This document shows positions 54,243-62,462 of a stretch of DNA of 64,000 nt, piece after piece. A program made the translations under genes and the position numbers. The DNA comes from Streptomyces akebiae (GTDB taxonomy: Bacteria; Actinomycetota; Actinomycetes; Streptomycetales; Streptomycetaceae), in NCBI RefSeq assembly GCF_019599145.1, contig NZ_CP080647.1:8370001-8434000 (forward strand), written 5' to 3'. The notes beneath the pieces were generated by a model that saw only the letters and a program-made list of their open reading frames with translations, did not search any database and was not told where the DNA came from. Numbering within the stretch: the first letter of the stretch is position 1; every line of letters starts with the position of its first letter.

Positions 54243-55762
54243 CCAGCACCCTGCGGCCGGCCCGCACCGTCGAGGCGGAGAAGAGGCCGGGCCGCTGGCT
54301 CGCGCTCGCCGTCCTGGTGCTCGCCGTGCTGCTGGTGGCCGTCGACGCGACCGTCCTCGGTCTCGCGACCCCCTACATCAGTGAGGACCTGAAGCCCTCG
54401 GGCACCCAGCTCCTGTGGATCGGCGACATCTACTCGTTCGTCATCGCGGGTCTGCTCGTTTCGGCCGGCAGTCTCGGTGACCGCGTCGGCCGCAAGAAGC
54501 TGCTGCTGATCGGCGCCACGGCGTTCGGCGCGATATCCGTGCTCAACGCCTACGCGACCACGCCCGAGATGATGATCGTCGCGCGAGCGCTGCTCGGTGT
54601 CGCGGGCGCGACCCTGATGCCCGCCACCCTCGCCCTGATCCGCAACCTCTTCCACGACCCGCGCGAGCGCAGCCTCGCCATCGGCGTCTGGGGTGCCACG
54701 GCCTCCGCCGGCACCGCCGTCGGGCCTGTCGTCGGCGGTTTCCTGCTGGAACACTTCTGGTGGGGTTCGGTCTTCCTCATCAACCTGCCCGTGATGGCCG
54801 TCCTGGTCCTCGTCGGCATCAAGCTGCTCCCCGAGTCCCGCCACCCGAACCCGGGCCCGTGGGACATGCCCAGCGTCGGCCTGTCGCTGGTCGGCATGAT
54901 CGGGGTCGTGTACGCGGTGAAGGAGACCGCCACCCACGGCGTCGACGGCAACGCGCTCGCCGCCGGCCTCCTCGGCGTCGCCGGGCTGTTCTTCTTCGTG
55001 CGCCGTCAGCTCACCCTGCCGCACCCGCTGCTGGACATGCGGCTGTTCCGCAACCGGGGCTTCTCCGGAGCCGTCCTCGCCGACCTGCTGACCATTCTCG
55101 GCCTGTCCGGTCTGGTCTTCTTCCTCTCCCAGTTCCTGCAACTGGTCCAGGGCCGGGGCCCGTTGGAGGCGGGTCTCGCCGAGCTTCCGGCGGCGATCGG
55201 AGCGGTGGCCGCGGGCCTGGTCGCCGGAGCCGCGGCCCGCCGCTTCTCGGTCCGTTCCGTGGTGACGGGGGGTCTCGCGGCCATCGGCCTGGCCCTCGCC
55301 CTGCTCACCCTGGTCGACCGCTCCACCGGCTACCCCCTGATCGGCGTCGCCCTGCTGGTCGTCGGCATCGGCGCCGGCTTCTCCTTCACCGTCACCGCCG
55401 ACGTCATCCTCTCCAGCGTCCCCAAGGAGCAGGCGGGTTCGGCCTCGGCGGTCTCCGAAACGGCGTACGAACTGGGCGCGGCCCTCGGCATCGCGGTCTT
55501 GGGTTCGATCGTGACAGGTGTCTACCGCGACTTCGCGGCGCCCGCGGGCACCCCGGAAGGAGCACACGAGTCATTGGGCGGCGCGGTCGAGGCTGCGGCG
55601 CGAATGCCGTCGGCCACCGCCGAGGCCCTGCTGTCCTCCGCGAGGGAGTCCTTCGTGGACGGCCTCACGATCGCGGCGGGCGCGGGTGCGGTGGTTCTGT
55701 TGGCGACGTCGATAGCGGCTTGGTTCATGCTGCGGAACCAGCGCCTGGAGAACCCCGCTTAG
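54239..55762 (+). CDS. DHA2-type MFS multidrug efflux transporter
   Basis: 507 residues with about 14 hydrophobic helices, typical of the DHA2 drug:H+ antiporters. Motif D1-like LAVLLVAVDATVLGLATPYIS in TM1, motif A GDRVGRKKLLLIG in the first loop, and motif C GATASAGTAVGPVVGGFLLEHFWWGSVFLINLP in TM5 are present. Translationally coupled to tetR (ATGA). It exports toxic organic compounds from the cytoplasm; specificity unknown. A copy of the dispersed repeat follows the stop. Confidence 0.92.
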   Translation: MTSTLRPARTVEAEKRPGRWLALAVLVLAVLLVAVDATVLGLATPYISEDLKPSGTQLLWIGDIYSFVIAGLLVSAGSLGDRVGRKKLLLIGATAFGAISVLNAYATTPEMMIVARALLGVAGATLMPATLALIRNLFHDPRERSLAIGVWGATASAGTAVGPVVGGFLLEHFWWGSVFLINLPVMAVLVLVGIKLLPESRHPNPGPWDMPSVGLSLVGMIGVVYAVKETATHGVDGNALAAGLLGVAGLFFFVRRQLTLPHPLLDMRLFRNRGFSGAVLADLLTILGLSGLVFFLSQFLQLVQGRGPLEAGLAELPAAIGAVAAGLVAGAAARRFSVRSVVTGGLAAIGLALALLTLVDRSTGYPLIGVALLVVGIGAGFSFTVTADVILSSVPKEQAGSASAVSETAYELGAALGIAVLGSIVTGVYRDFAAPAGTPEGAHESLGGAVEAAARMPSATAEALLSSARESFVDGLTIAAGAGAVVLLATSIAAWFMLRNQRLENPA

Positions 55763-55773
55763 GGACAGCGAGG

Positions 55774-55830
55774 TCAGGGGCGCGGGGAACTGCGCGAGAA
55801 GCCCCACCGGCCCGCGCCCGACAGACGACC
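55774..55830 (+). repeat. Dispersed intergenic repeat, copy E
   Basis: TCAGGGGCGCGGGGAACTGC followed by GCGAGAAGCCCCAC, then CCGCGCCCGACAGACGACCG, which matches the outer arm of the 141-bp inverted repeat at 17836-17976. It lies between convergent genes. Confidence 0.85.
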
Positions 55831-55855
55831 GAAGTCCCCGGCACCCCCGGCGGAG

Positions 55856-56530
55856 CTACGCCGCTTCCTTCGCCTTGGACGCGTACATGTCCACGTACTC
55901 CTGCCCCGACAACCGCATGACCTCGGCCATCACGGAATCGGTCACCGCCCGCAGCACGTACCGGTCCCGATCCATCCCCTCGTACCGGGAGAACTCCATC
56001 GCCTCACCGAACCGCACGGTCACCCGATGCGGCCGCGGCAACCCCGCACCTCCCGGCTGGATCTTGTCCGTCCCGATCATCGCGAACGGCACGACCGGCG
56101 CCCCGGTCATCAGCGTCAGCCGGGCGATGCCGGTACGGCCCCGGTACAGCCGGCCGTCGGGCGACCGCGTCCCCTCGGGGTAGATGCCGAACACCTTGCC
56201 CTCGTCCAGGATCCGCCGGCCGGTCATCAGCGCCGCGACACCGCCCCGGCCGCCGTCGCGGTCGACGGGGATCATGCCGACGCCGGTGAAGAACCAGGCC
56301 ATCAGACGGCCCTTGATCCCCTTGCCGGTGACGTACTCGTCCTTGCCGATGAAGAAGACCTGCCGGTCGCAGACCAGCGGCAGGATCATCGAGTCGATGA
56401 AGGTCAGATGGTTACCGGCGAGGATCACCGGACCGTCGCCCGGAATGTGCTCCGCGCCCTCCACCCGGGGGCGGAACATCAGGCGCATGATCGGTCCGAG
56501 CACTGCCTTGATGAGCGCGAAGCGGGACAA
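55856..56530 (-). CDS. 1-acyl-sn-glycerol-3-phosphate acyltransferase (PlsC type)
   Basis: 224 residues from a TTG at 56530 with GGGAGGG four bases upstream; an in-frame start at 56608 has no such site. Motif I NHLTFIDS (H-x4-D), motif II region GRGGVAAL, motif III YPEGTRSPDGRLYRG and motif IV VPFAM are all in place. There is a membrane-associated hydrophobic N-terminus. It acylates lysophosphatidate in phospholipid synthesis. It is divergent from the exported GlpQ, so two phospholipid-related genes share an intergenic region, though only glpQ is likely phosphate-regulated. Confidence 0.9.
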   Translation of the reverse strand: MSRFALIKAVLGPIMRLMFRPRVEGAEHIPGDGPVILAGNHLTFIDSMILPLVCDRQVFFIGKDEYVTGKGIKGRLMAWFFTGVGMIPVDRDGGRGGVAALMTGRRILDEGKVFGIYPEGTRSPDGRLYRGRTGIARLTLMTGAPVVPFAMIGTDKIQPGGAGLPRPHRVTVRFGEAMEFSRYEGMDRDRYVLRAVTDSVMAEVMRLSGQEYVDMYASKAKEAA

Positions 56531-56613
56531 CGGGCCCTCCCATGTCAAGCGTTCCGGTACAAGTCTGTGCAGGTGAGGACGATACTCCCGGCCCACGGGG
56601 CGGCGCACGTCGG

Positions 56614-56653
56614 GTTCACCGAGTGGATACCAACTGTTGACGCTGTTTTACCT
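56614..56653 (+). promoter_or_regulatory. PHO-box-like direct repeats upstream of glpQ
   Basis: Four consecutive 11-bp units read GTTCACCgagt, GGATACCaact, GTTGACGctgt and (T)TTTACCtgc. This matches the Streptomyces PhoP pattern of GTTCACC direct repeats at 11-bp spacing. They lie about 210 bp before glpQ in a 331-bp divergent gap (56531-56861) that holds no other gene. Confidence 0.65.
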
Positions 56654-56861
56654 GCGGTGACGCCGTGGCGGCGGGATGTCACCCGGGTGCGGCATGTGAC
56701 GGACATCGCGTCACCGAACCGACACCCCGTCAAATTCCGCCTCCCGTGCGACACGAGGCGTCTTCCGCGTGTTCGGTCCCAGGTCTCCCGACGGTCACCT
56801 CAGGACACCTACGATCGTCCCGCTTTGACAGGTGCAGGGCATCACGGTGGAGGAGCCGGTC

Positions 56862-58064
56862 ATGGGGACGCAGGAGTCGCGGCAGCCGCAGGACGCGAAC
56901 GAACAGGGACGCGCAACGGGCCGACGGGCGCTGCTCGGTGCCGCGGTGCTCGGCGCGGGCGGAGCGGTCCTCGGACTGCCGGCCGCGGCGAGAGCCGACG
57001 AGGCGACGCCGGACGCCAAGGCGGCCGGCCACTCGGGCGGCGGCTACCGGAGTCTTCCGGTGCCGACGATCATCGCGCACCGAGGGGCCAGCGGCTACCG
57101 CCCGGAGCACACGCTCGGCTCGTACCAGCTCGCCCTCGACATGGGCGCGCACGTCATCGAGCAGGACCTCGTGCCCACCAAGGACGGCCATCTCGTATGC
57201 CGTCACGAGAACGACATCACCGGCACGACCGATGTCGCGGCACACCCCGAGTTCGCCGGTCGGAAGACCACGAAGGTCGTGGACGGCGTCACCTACACCG
57301 GCTGGTTCACCGAGGACTTCACCCTCGCCGAGCTGAAGACCCTGCGCGCCAAGGAGCGCATCCCGGGCAACCGCCAGGAGAACACCCTCTACGACGGCCG
57401 CTGGGAGATCCCCTCCTTCGAGGAGGTGCTGCGCTGGGCCGAGAAGGAGGGCCGGAAGCGGGGCAGGCGCGTCTGGCTGCACGTCGAGACCAAGCACCCC
57501 ACCTACTTCCGCAAGCTGGGCCTCGGCCTGGAGGAGCCGCTCGCCAAGCTGCTGCGCAAGTACGACCGGCACCGGAAGAACTCGCCCGTCTTCCTGCAGT
57601 CCTTCGAGCCGAGCAGCATCCAGCGCCTGAACCGGCTGGTCGACAGCCCGCTCGTCGTCCTGCTCTCCGGAGCCGCCACCCGCCCCTGGGACTTCGTCGA
57701 GGCCGGTGACCCGCGCACCGTCGCCGACCTGGTCAAGCCGGCCGGGCTCACCTGGATCGCCTCGTTCGCGAACGGCATCGGCCCCACCCTCGACCTGATC
57801 ATCCCGCGCGACTCGGGCGGCAACCTGACCACGCCGACCACCCTCGTCGCCGACGCGCACGCCGAGGGCCTGATCCTGCACCCCTACACCCTGCGCAACG
57901 AGAACACCTTCCTGCCCGCGAACTTCCGCAAGGGCACGGACGCCAACGCCTACGGCGACTCCTTCGGCGCGCTCAAGGTGTACTTCGACACCGGCATCGA
58001 CGGCATCTTCACCGACAACCCGGACACCGGTCTGCTGGCCCACGCGGACTTCGTCGGCGACTGA
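56862..58064 (+). CDS. glpQ: Exported glycerophosphodiester phosphodiesterase
   Basis: 400 residues from the ATG at 56862 with GGAGGAG six bases upstream. A twin-arginine signal (ATGRRALLGAAVLGAGGAVLGLPAAARA) predicts Tat export. Catalytic features: IIAHRGASGYRPEHTLGSYQLALDMGAHVIEQDLVPTKDGHLVCRHE (His and Glu/Asp metal ligands) and WLHVETKHP, then FTDNPDTGL at the end. It cleaves deacylated phospholipids to glycerol-3-phosphate and an alcohol outside the cell. The PHO-like repeats upstream fit phosphate-starvation control, as reported for S. coelicolor glpQ1. Confidence 0.92.
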   Translation: MGTQESRQPQDANEQGRATGRRALLGAAVLGAGGAVLGLPAAARADEATPDAKAAGHSGGGYRSLPVPTIIAHRGASGYRPEHTLGSYQLALDMGAHVIEQDLVPTKDGHLVCRHENDITGTTDVAAHPEFAGRKTTKVVDGVTYTGWFTEDFTLAELKTLRAKERIPGNRQENTLYDGRWEIPSFEEVLRWAEKEGRKRGRRVWLHVETKHPTYFRKLGLGLEEPLAKLLRKYDRHRKNSPVFLQSFEPSSIQRLNRLVDSPLVVLLSGAATRPWDFVEAGDPRTVADLVKPAGLTWIASFANGIGPTLDLIIPRDSGGNLTTPTTLVADAHAEGLILHPYTLRNENTFLPANFRKGTDANAYGDSFGALKVYFDTGIDGIFTDNPDTGLLAHADFVGD

Positions 58065-58172
58065 GCGAACGACACACGGGTTCGAACGTCAACGGCCGAG
58101 TCCCGAGCCCCGATTGGGGTGACTCGCGCCCGCCCCGGCAACCCCTGCCGGGGCGGTGGCGTCCCGGGGCAT

Positions 58173-58679
58173 ATGACACACGACATGCTCGCCACCCTGC
58201 GCCCCCTGCTGGTCGCGGAGGTCTCGGCGGAGGCGTACGCGGCCGGGGCCGAGGCGGGGGACCTGGAACAGGCGGTCTGGCTGCGCCTGCTGGAACGGCT
58301 CGTCGCCGACGGCCCACCAGAGGACCCGGAGAGCTGGCTGCGCAGCGCCGTCCGCTTCGAGGCCCGCCTCAGCCGTCGCGCGGCCCGCTTCGAACGGCCC
58401 TACGCGTCCGAGCCCGCCGACGAGCACGCGCCCGGTCCCGAGCAGCAGGCGCTCACGGCGGCCCGCCGTCGCGCGCTCTACGCGGCCGTGCGCCGGCTCC
58501 CCGGCCGCTGCCCCCGGCTGCTCGCCGCCCTGCTCTCCCCGAAGGACCTCACCTACCGTGAGATCGCGGGCGAGTTGGGTATCTCACAGGGCAGCCTCGG
58601 CCCGGAACGTTCCCGATGTCTGGGATGTCTTCGGCGATTGCTGGCGGCGGAGGTTGCGGCACGCGAACCACGGGGATAG
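58173..58679 (+). CDS. Small sigma-70-family (ECF-like) protein
   Basis: 168 residues from the ATG at 58173. The C-terminus is a clear sigma region 4 helix-turn-helix: ALLSPKDLTYREIAGELGISQGSLGPERSRCLGCLRRLL. The N-terminal part (MLATLRPLLVAEVSAEAYAAGAEAGDLEQAVWLRLLERL) is a reduced region 2. No anti-sigma factor gene is adjacent. It may direct a small regulon or act as a modulator; its target promoters are unknown. Confidence 0.8.
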   Translation: MTHDMLATLRPLLVAEVSAEAYAAGAEAGDLEQAVWLRLLERLVADGPPEDPESWLRSAVRFEARLSRRAARFERPYASEPADEHAPGPEQQALTAARRRALYAAVRRLPGRCPRLLAALLSPKDLTYREIAGELGISQGSLGPERSRCLGCLRRLLAAEVAAREPRG

Positions 58680-58724
58680 GAGTGAGGGACATCGGGTGAG
58701 CAGGTGAGCGGGAGGCGTGCACAC

Positions 58725-59222
58725 ATGGGCATGAGCGTGACCATCTCGGTGGCGACCGAGCAGGACGCCGAGCAGATCTTCAAACTGCAGTACCTGTGCT
58801 TCCAGAGCGAGGCGGCACTGTACGGCAACTACCGCATCGATCCGCTCGTCCAGAGCCTCGACTCCGTCCGCGCGGAGGTCGCCGCGGACTGCGTGTTCGT
58901 GGCCAGGCTGGGGGACGAGGTGGTCGGTTCCGTGCGCGGTGCCCTCGACGCCGACGGCACCGCCGCGATCGGCAAACTCTGCGTCCACCCGCGCCTCCAG
59001 GGGCACGGCATCGGCGCGAGGCTCCTGCGCGCCGCCGAGTCGGCCCTCGCCGAGGAGCGCGGCGCCACCCGGTTCCGCCTCAGCGCGGGCCACCGCAGTG
59101 AGGGCAACCTCCGGCTGTACCGCCGGGTGGGGTACGAGACGGTCGGCACCAGCCAGGGGCAGGACGGGGTGCCGATGGTGGTGCTGGAGAAGCCGGCGGA
59201 GACGTACGCGGCGACGGCGTGA
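58725..59222 (+). CDS. GNAT-family N-acetyltransferase
   Basis: 165 residues from the ATG at 58725 with GGAGG nine bases upstream (ATG 58731 is also possible). VSVATEQDAEQIFKLQ-type opening (TISVATEQDAEQIFKLQ), acetyl-CoA site KLCVHPRLQGHGIGARLLRAAE and C-terminal RSEGNLRLYRRVGYETVG are normal GNAT elements. Monocistronic, close behind the sigma-like gene. Acceptor unknown. Confidence 0.88.
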   Translation: MGMSVTISVATEQDAEQIFKLQYLCFQSEAALYGNYRIDPLVQSLDSVRAEVAADCVFVARLGDEVVGSVRGALDADGTAAIGKLCVHPRLQGHGIGARLLRAAESALAEERGATRFRLSAGHRSEGNLRLYRRVGYETVGTSQGQDGVPMVVLEKPAETYAATA

Positions 59223-59330
59223 GGGAGCGCGCGGGAGGGGTTGCCGCGTGAGTCCGTCCGGCGGCCACCGGTCCGCTGCGGCTTCTCGCGCCCGCGCGGC
59301 GGAGCCGCAGGCCGATACGCTCCCGCGCCC

Positions 59331-59762
59331 CTAACGGGGCGCCCGCGCACCCTTCCGCAGCCAGTACATCGCCGTGACCGGCAGGATCACGGGAATGAAC
59401 AGGTACCCGATCCCGTAGTCCGACCACACCGTCTTGTCCGGGAACGCCGACGGCTCCACGAGCGTCCACGTGCCCACGATCAGCACGCCGGCCAGTTCCA
59501 CCGCACAGCAGATCCGCGCCGCCTTCCGGGCGAACTCCCCGCCCCGCACCAGCGAGTACGTGATGAACCCGTACACGACACCGGCCAGCGCGGACAGCGA
59601 GTAGGCGAGCGGCGCGTGCTCGAACTCCGTCGAGATCTGCACGACGGACCGCGAAACGGCCCCGACCACCATCACGCCGTACAGCCACACCAGCAGCATC
59701 CCCGGCCCACTGATGAGCCGCGCCCGCTTCTCCCGCTGCGGCACGTCGTCCGTGGCGGTCAC
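59331..59762 (-). CDS. Small four-helix membrane protein
   Basis: 143 residues from the GTG at 59762 with GGGAGG six bases upstream. Four transmembrane helices: GMLLVWLYGVMVVGAVSRSVV, LAYSLSALAGVVYGFITYSLV, ICCAVELAGVLIVGTWTLV and GYLFIPVILPVTAMYWL. A short charged N-terminus (TATDDVPQREKRARLIS) faces the cytoplasm. Its start is one base after the stop of the other small membrane protein, so the two are an operon and may work together. No family recognised. Confidence 0.75.
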   Translation of the reverse strand: MTATDDVPQREKRARLISGPGMLLVWLYGVMVVGAVSRSVVQISTEFEHAPLAYSLSALAGVVYGFITYSLVRGGEFARKAARICCAVELAGVLIVGTWTLVEPSAFPDKTVWSDYGIGYLFIPVILPVTAMYWLRKGARAPR

Positions 59763-59763
59763 G

Positions 59764-60123
59764 TCAGCCTCCCCAGATGTCGTAGAGCCGCACCTGCAGC
59801 ACGGCGAGCACCACACCTCCGGCCGCGACGGTCACGCTGCCCCAGCGGGTGCGCTCCGCCAGCGACATGAACCCGGTGACGGGGACGCAGGCGAACGCCC
59901 CGAGGAGGTAGGAGACGAAGATCGTGGTCCCCTGCTCCGGCTTCTCCCCTCGCGCCAGCTGCACGATCCCGACGACCAACTGGACGAGCGCCAGCACCGA
60001 CACCACGGCCATGCCGATGAAGTGCCAGTCCTTGGTCGGCTGATCGCGATACGCGGCCCAACCGCACCACGCGGCGAGCAGAAGCGCGGCGACGGCGGTC
60101 GTCACCGTCAGGGCAACAAGCAT
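59764..60123 (-). CDS. Small membrane protein, partner of the downstream four-helix protein
   Basis: 119 residues with about four hydrophobic helices (LVALTVTTAVAALLLAAWCGWAAY, GMAVVSVLALVQLVVGIVQLA, IFVSYLLGAFACVPVTGFMSL, VTVAAGGVVLAVLQVRLYDIW). It ends one base before the next gene's start and contains that gene's ribosome site. It is divergent from the metNIQ transcription unit. Function unknown. Confidence 0.75.
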   Translation of the reverse strand: MLVALTVTTAVAALLLAAWCGWAAYRDQPTKDWHFIGMAVVSVLALVQLVVGIVQLARGEKPEQGTTIFVSYLLGAFACVPVTGFMSLAERTRWGSVTVAAGGVVLAVLQVRLYDIWGG

Positions 60124-60270
60124 GCCGCGACCCTATTACGGCCCAAAAATCCGCCGCGCCCGGCCCCGGGCCGGGCCACCCCCGGGACGCGCAGCGTGGC
60201 CTTGGCCACAGCACCGAGTGTCCACATGGTGGACACCTTGCACTGCACCTGCGGATATGTGTCTCAAACT

Positions 60271-60287
60271 CGTCCGTTATACGGACG
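60271..60287. promoter_or_regulatory. Palindrome upstream of the metNIQ leader ORF
   Basis: CGTCCGT-TAT-ACGGACG is a perfect 17-bp inverted repeat, 42 bp before the leader ORF start. It could be an operator for a sulfur-amino-acid regulator; no regulator gene is present. Confidence 0.45.
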
Positions 60288-60316
60288 GCCCACGCTCACC
60301 TGCTGCATACATCTGC

Positions 60317-60322
60317 TTTACT
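60317..60322 (+). promoter_or_regulatory. -10 box TTTACT ahead of the Cys/Met leader ORF
   Basis: TTTACT ends six bases before the ATG at 60329, so the leader ORF could be translated without a 5' leader. The -35 is poor. Confidence 0.4.
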
Positions 60323-60328
60323 GATCTC

Positions 60329-60415
60329 ATGACCACGACGAGCTGCCGCACCCTTGCGACCGAGGCGACGATGACGCCCGGTGCTCGTTGTATGTGTCGA
60401 ATGTGCGCCTTCTAG
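60329..60415 (+). CDS. 28-residue Cys/Met-rich leader peptide of metNIQ
   Basis: ATG 60329 to TAG 60413-60415. The peptide ends ARCMCRMCAF, i.e. codons for Cys21, Met22, Cys23, Met25 and Cys26 cluster in the last eight; Cys6 and Met15 are additional. The stop codon sits in the loop of a perfect hairpin GCCTT-CTAG-AAGGC (60407-60420), and a CGCGCG/CGCGCG stem follows. Only the methionine importer lies downstream (160 bases to metN). Ribosome stalling at Cys or Met codons when charged tRNA is scarce would alter folding of the following RNA; this mechanism is inferred. No other gene function is likely for such a peptide. It has a promoter-like box directly upstream. Confidence 0.65.
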   Translation: MTTTSCRTLATEATMTPGARCMCRMCAF

Positions 60416-60445
60416 AAGGCCCCGCGCGTCGCCGCGCGTGACGGA
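60407..60445 (+). promoter_or_regulatory. Leader hairpins overlapping the end of the Cys/Met ORF
   Basis: GCCTTCTAGAAGGC (60407-60420) encloses the ORF's stop codon; CGCGCG..CGCGCG follows within 20 bases. No T-run is present, so control may be translational or through Rho rather than intrinsic termination. The rest of the 160-base spacer also includes GTTCTC...GAGAAC, a further possible stem. Confidence 0.5.
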
Positions 60446-60574
60446 CGAAGCCTCCCCGCGCACAAGTTCTCCTCCGGTTCCATCGCCACCGCGAGAACCG
60501 TGTCGCGTCCCTGACCGCTTGCACCCGTGTCCGGGCACACCCACGCCCGCGCACTCGACAGTGACGGAAATCCA

Positions 60575-61651
60575 GTGATCACCACATCGGGCCTGACGAA
60601 GATCTATCGGGCCGACCGAGGTCGCGGCCGCGAGGTCACCGCCCTCGACGGCGTCGATCTCCACGTACGCGAGGGCGAGGTGTACGGCGTGATCGGCCAG
60701 TCCGGCGCCGGCAAGTCCTCGCTCATCCGCTGCGTCAACCTCCTCGAGCGCCCCACCTCCGGAACCGTGACCGTCGCGGGCCAGGACCTCACCGCCCTGG
60801 CCGGCCGCGGCCCCCGCGCCGGCCGGCGACTGCGGCAGGCGCGCAGCGGGATCGGCATGGTCTTCCAGCACTTCAACCTTCTCTCCTCCCGCACGGTCCA
60901 GGACAACGTCGAGCTGCCGCTCGAAATCCTCGGCAGGTCCGGCCAGGAGCGCTCCCGCAAGGCCCTGGAACTGCTCGACCTCGTGGGCCTCGCCGACAAG
61001 GCCAAGGCCTACCCGGCCCAGCTCTCCGGCGGCCAGAAGCAGCGCGTCGGCATCGCCCGCGCGCTGGCCGGGGACCCGAAGGTGCTCCTCTCCGACGAGG
61101 CGACCAGCGCCCTCGACCCGGAGACCACCCGCTCGATCCTGGCGCTGCTGCGCGACCTGAACCGGCAGCTGGGCCTGACCGTCCTGCTCATCACGCACGA
61201 GATGGACGTCGTGAAGAGCATCTGCGACTCCGCCGCCCTCATGGAGAAGGGGCGCATCGTCGAGTCCGGCACGGTCAGCGAACTGCTCGCCACCCCCGGT
61301 TCCGAACTGGCCGCCGCGCTCTTCCCGGTGGGCGGCGAGGCCACCGGCGACGACCGCACGGTCCTCGACGTCACCTTCCAGGGCGAGGCCGCGACCCAGC
61401 CGGTCGTCTCGCGGCTGTCCCGCACGTACAACATCGACATCTCGATCCTCGGCGCCGCCATCGACACCGTCGGCGGCCTCCAGATCGGCCGGATGCGCAT
61501 CGAACTGCCCGGCCGCTACGAGGACAACGTGGTCCCCGTCGGCTTCCTGCGCGAACAGGGCCTCCAGATCGAGGTGGTCGGCCGGGACACCGGGACGACC
61601 GCACCGACGGCCACGCCGACGTCCACGCCGGTGAAGGAAGGTGCCAAGTGA
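60575..61651 (+). CDS. metN: Methionine ABC importer ATP-binding protein
   Basis: 358 residues from the GTG at 60575. Walker A GQSGAGKSS, Q-loop VFQHFNLL, signature LSGGQKQRVGIARAL, Walker B VLLSDEATSALDP and the switch His (ITHEMD) are intact. The C-terminal NIL domain (about 255-340, VTFQGEAATQPVVSRLSRTYNIDISILGAAIDTVGG) binds methionine and inhibits transport when Met is abundant. The Thr/Pro tail (TTAPTATPTSTP) is unusual. First gene of metNIQ; the weak ribosome site (GGAA) fits leader-mediated control. The stop overlaps metI (GTGA). Confidence 0.95.
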   Translation: MITTSGLTKIYRADRGRGREVTALDGVDLHVREGEVYGVIGQSGAGKSSLIRCVNLLERPTSGTVTVAGQDLTALAGRGPRAGRRLRQARSGIGMVFQHFNLLSSRTVQDNVELPLEILGRSGQERSRKALELLDLVGLADKAKAYPAQLSGGQKQRVGIARALAGDPKVLLSDEATSALDPETTRSILALLRDLNRQLGLTVLLITHEMDVVKSICDSAALMEKGRIVESGTVSELLATPGSELAAALFPVGGEATGDDRTVLDVTFQGEAATQPVVSRLSRTYNIDISILGAAIDTVGGLQIGRMRIELPGRYEDNVVPVGFLREQGLQIEVVGRDTGTTAPTATPTSTPVKEGAK

Positions 61652-62385
61652 TCTGGTCCGAGACGCGGCCGCTGCTGGAGCAGGCCTGTTGGGACACCCT
61701 CTACATGGTCGGCTGGTCCACCCTCATCGCCGTCGTCGGCGGCCTCCCGCTCGGCATCCTGCTCGTCCTCACCGACCGGGGCGGCCTGCTGCAGAACCTC
61801 CTCGCCAACAGGGTCGTCGGGCAGATCGTGAACATCGCCCGCTCGATGCCCTTCATCATCCTGATGGTCGCGTTGATGGGCTTCACCCGCTGGGTCACCG
61901 GCTCGACCATCGGCCGTGAGGCCGCCATCGTGCCGCTCGCGATCGGCGCGATCCCGTTCTTCGCGCGCCTCGTCGAGACGGCGGTCCGCGAAGTGGACCA
62001 CGGGCTCGTCGAGGCCGTACAGGCCATGGGCGGCAACACCTGGACCGTCGTCCGCAGCGTCCTCGTCCCCGAGTCCCTGCCGTCGCTCATCTCGTCCGCC
62101 ACGACCACCGTCGTCGCCCTCATCGGCTACTCGGCCATGGCCGGCACCGTCGGCGCGGGCGGCCTCGGCGACATCGCCATCCGCTACGGCTACCAGCGCT
62201 TCGAGACCGAACTGATGTGGATCACCGTGGCGGTCCTGGCCGTCGCCATCTCCGCCATCCAGTTCGCCGGCGATTACGCGGCCCGTGCCCTGCACCGACG
62301 CGGCGGCCGGTCCGGCCCCGCACCGGCACTCCGGCTGCTGAGGGCCAAGGCCGAACCCACCGCGGCGGACGCAACCAAGGCCTGA
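61648..62385 (+). CDS. metI: Methionine ABC importer permease
   Basis: 245 residues; the GTG overlaps the metN stop. Five or so transmembrane helices (TLYMVGWSTLIAVVGGLPLGILLVL, IVNIARSMPFIILMVALMGF). The EAA-type cytoplasmic loop GLVEAVQAMGGNTWTVVRSVLVPESLPSLISSA couples to MetN. The C-terminus is basic and Pro/Ala-rich. It transports D- and L-methionine with MetQ and MetN. Confidence 0.95.
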   Translation: MIWSETRPLLEQACWDTLYMVGWSTLIAVVGGLPLGILLVLTDRGGLLQNLLANRVVGQIVNIARSMPFIILMVALMGFTRWVTGSTIGREAAIVPLAIGAIPFFARLVETAVREVDHGLVEAVQAMGGNTWTVVRSVLVPESLPSLISSATTTVVALIGYSAMAGTVGAGGLGDIAIRYGYQRFETELMWITVAVLAVAISAIQFAGDYAARALHRRGGRSGPAPALRLLRAKAEPTAADATKA

Positions 62386-62462
62386 CCCCCTTCCCGGGCA
62401 CCGACAGATCTCCCGTCCCACCCATGACGGGATCACTCCACCCAAAAGGAAAGGCACTTTTC

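Noticed and set aside
60124..60328. Upstream extension of the Cys/Met leader ORF to 97 codons
   Set aside because: The longer frame has no start signal and runs through a palindrome; the -10-like box directly precedes the ATG at 60329.
60416..60574. SAM-type riboswitch ahead of metN
   Set aside because: I could not identify the conserved cores of SAM-I, SAM-II or SAM-IV motifs by eye; a covariance-model search would be decisive.
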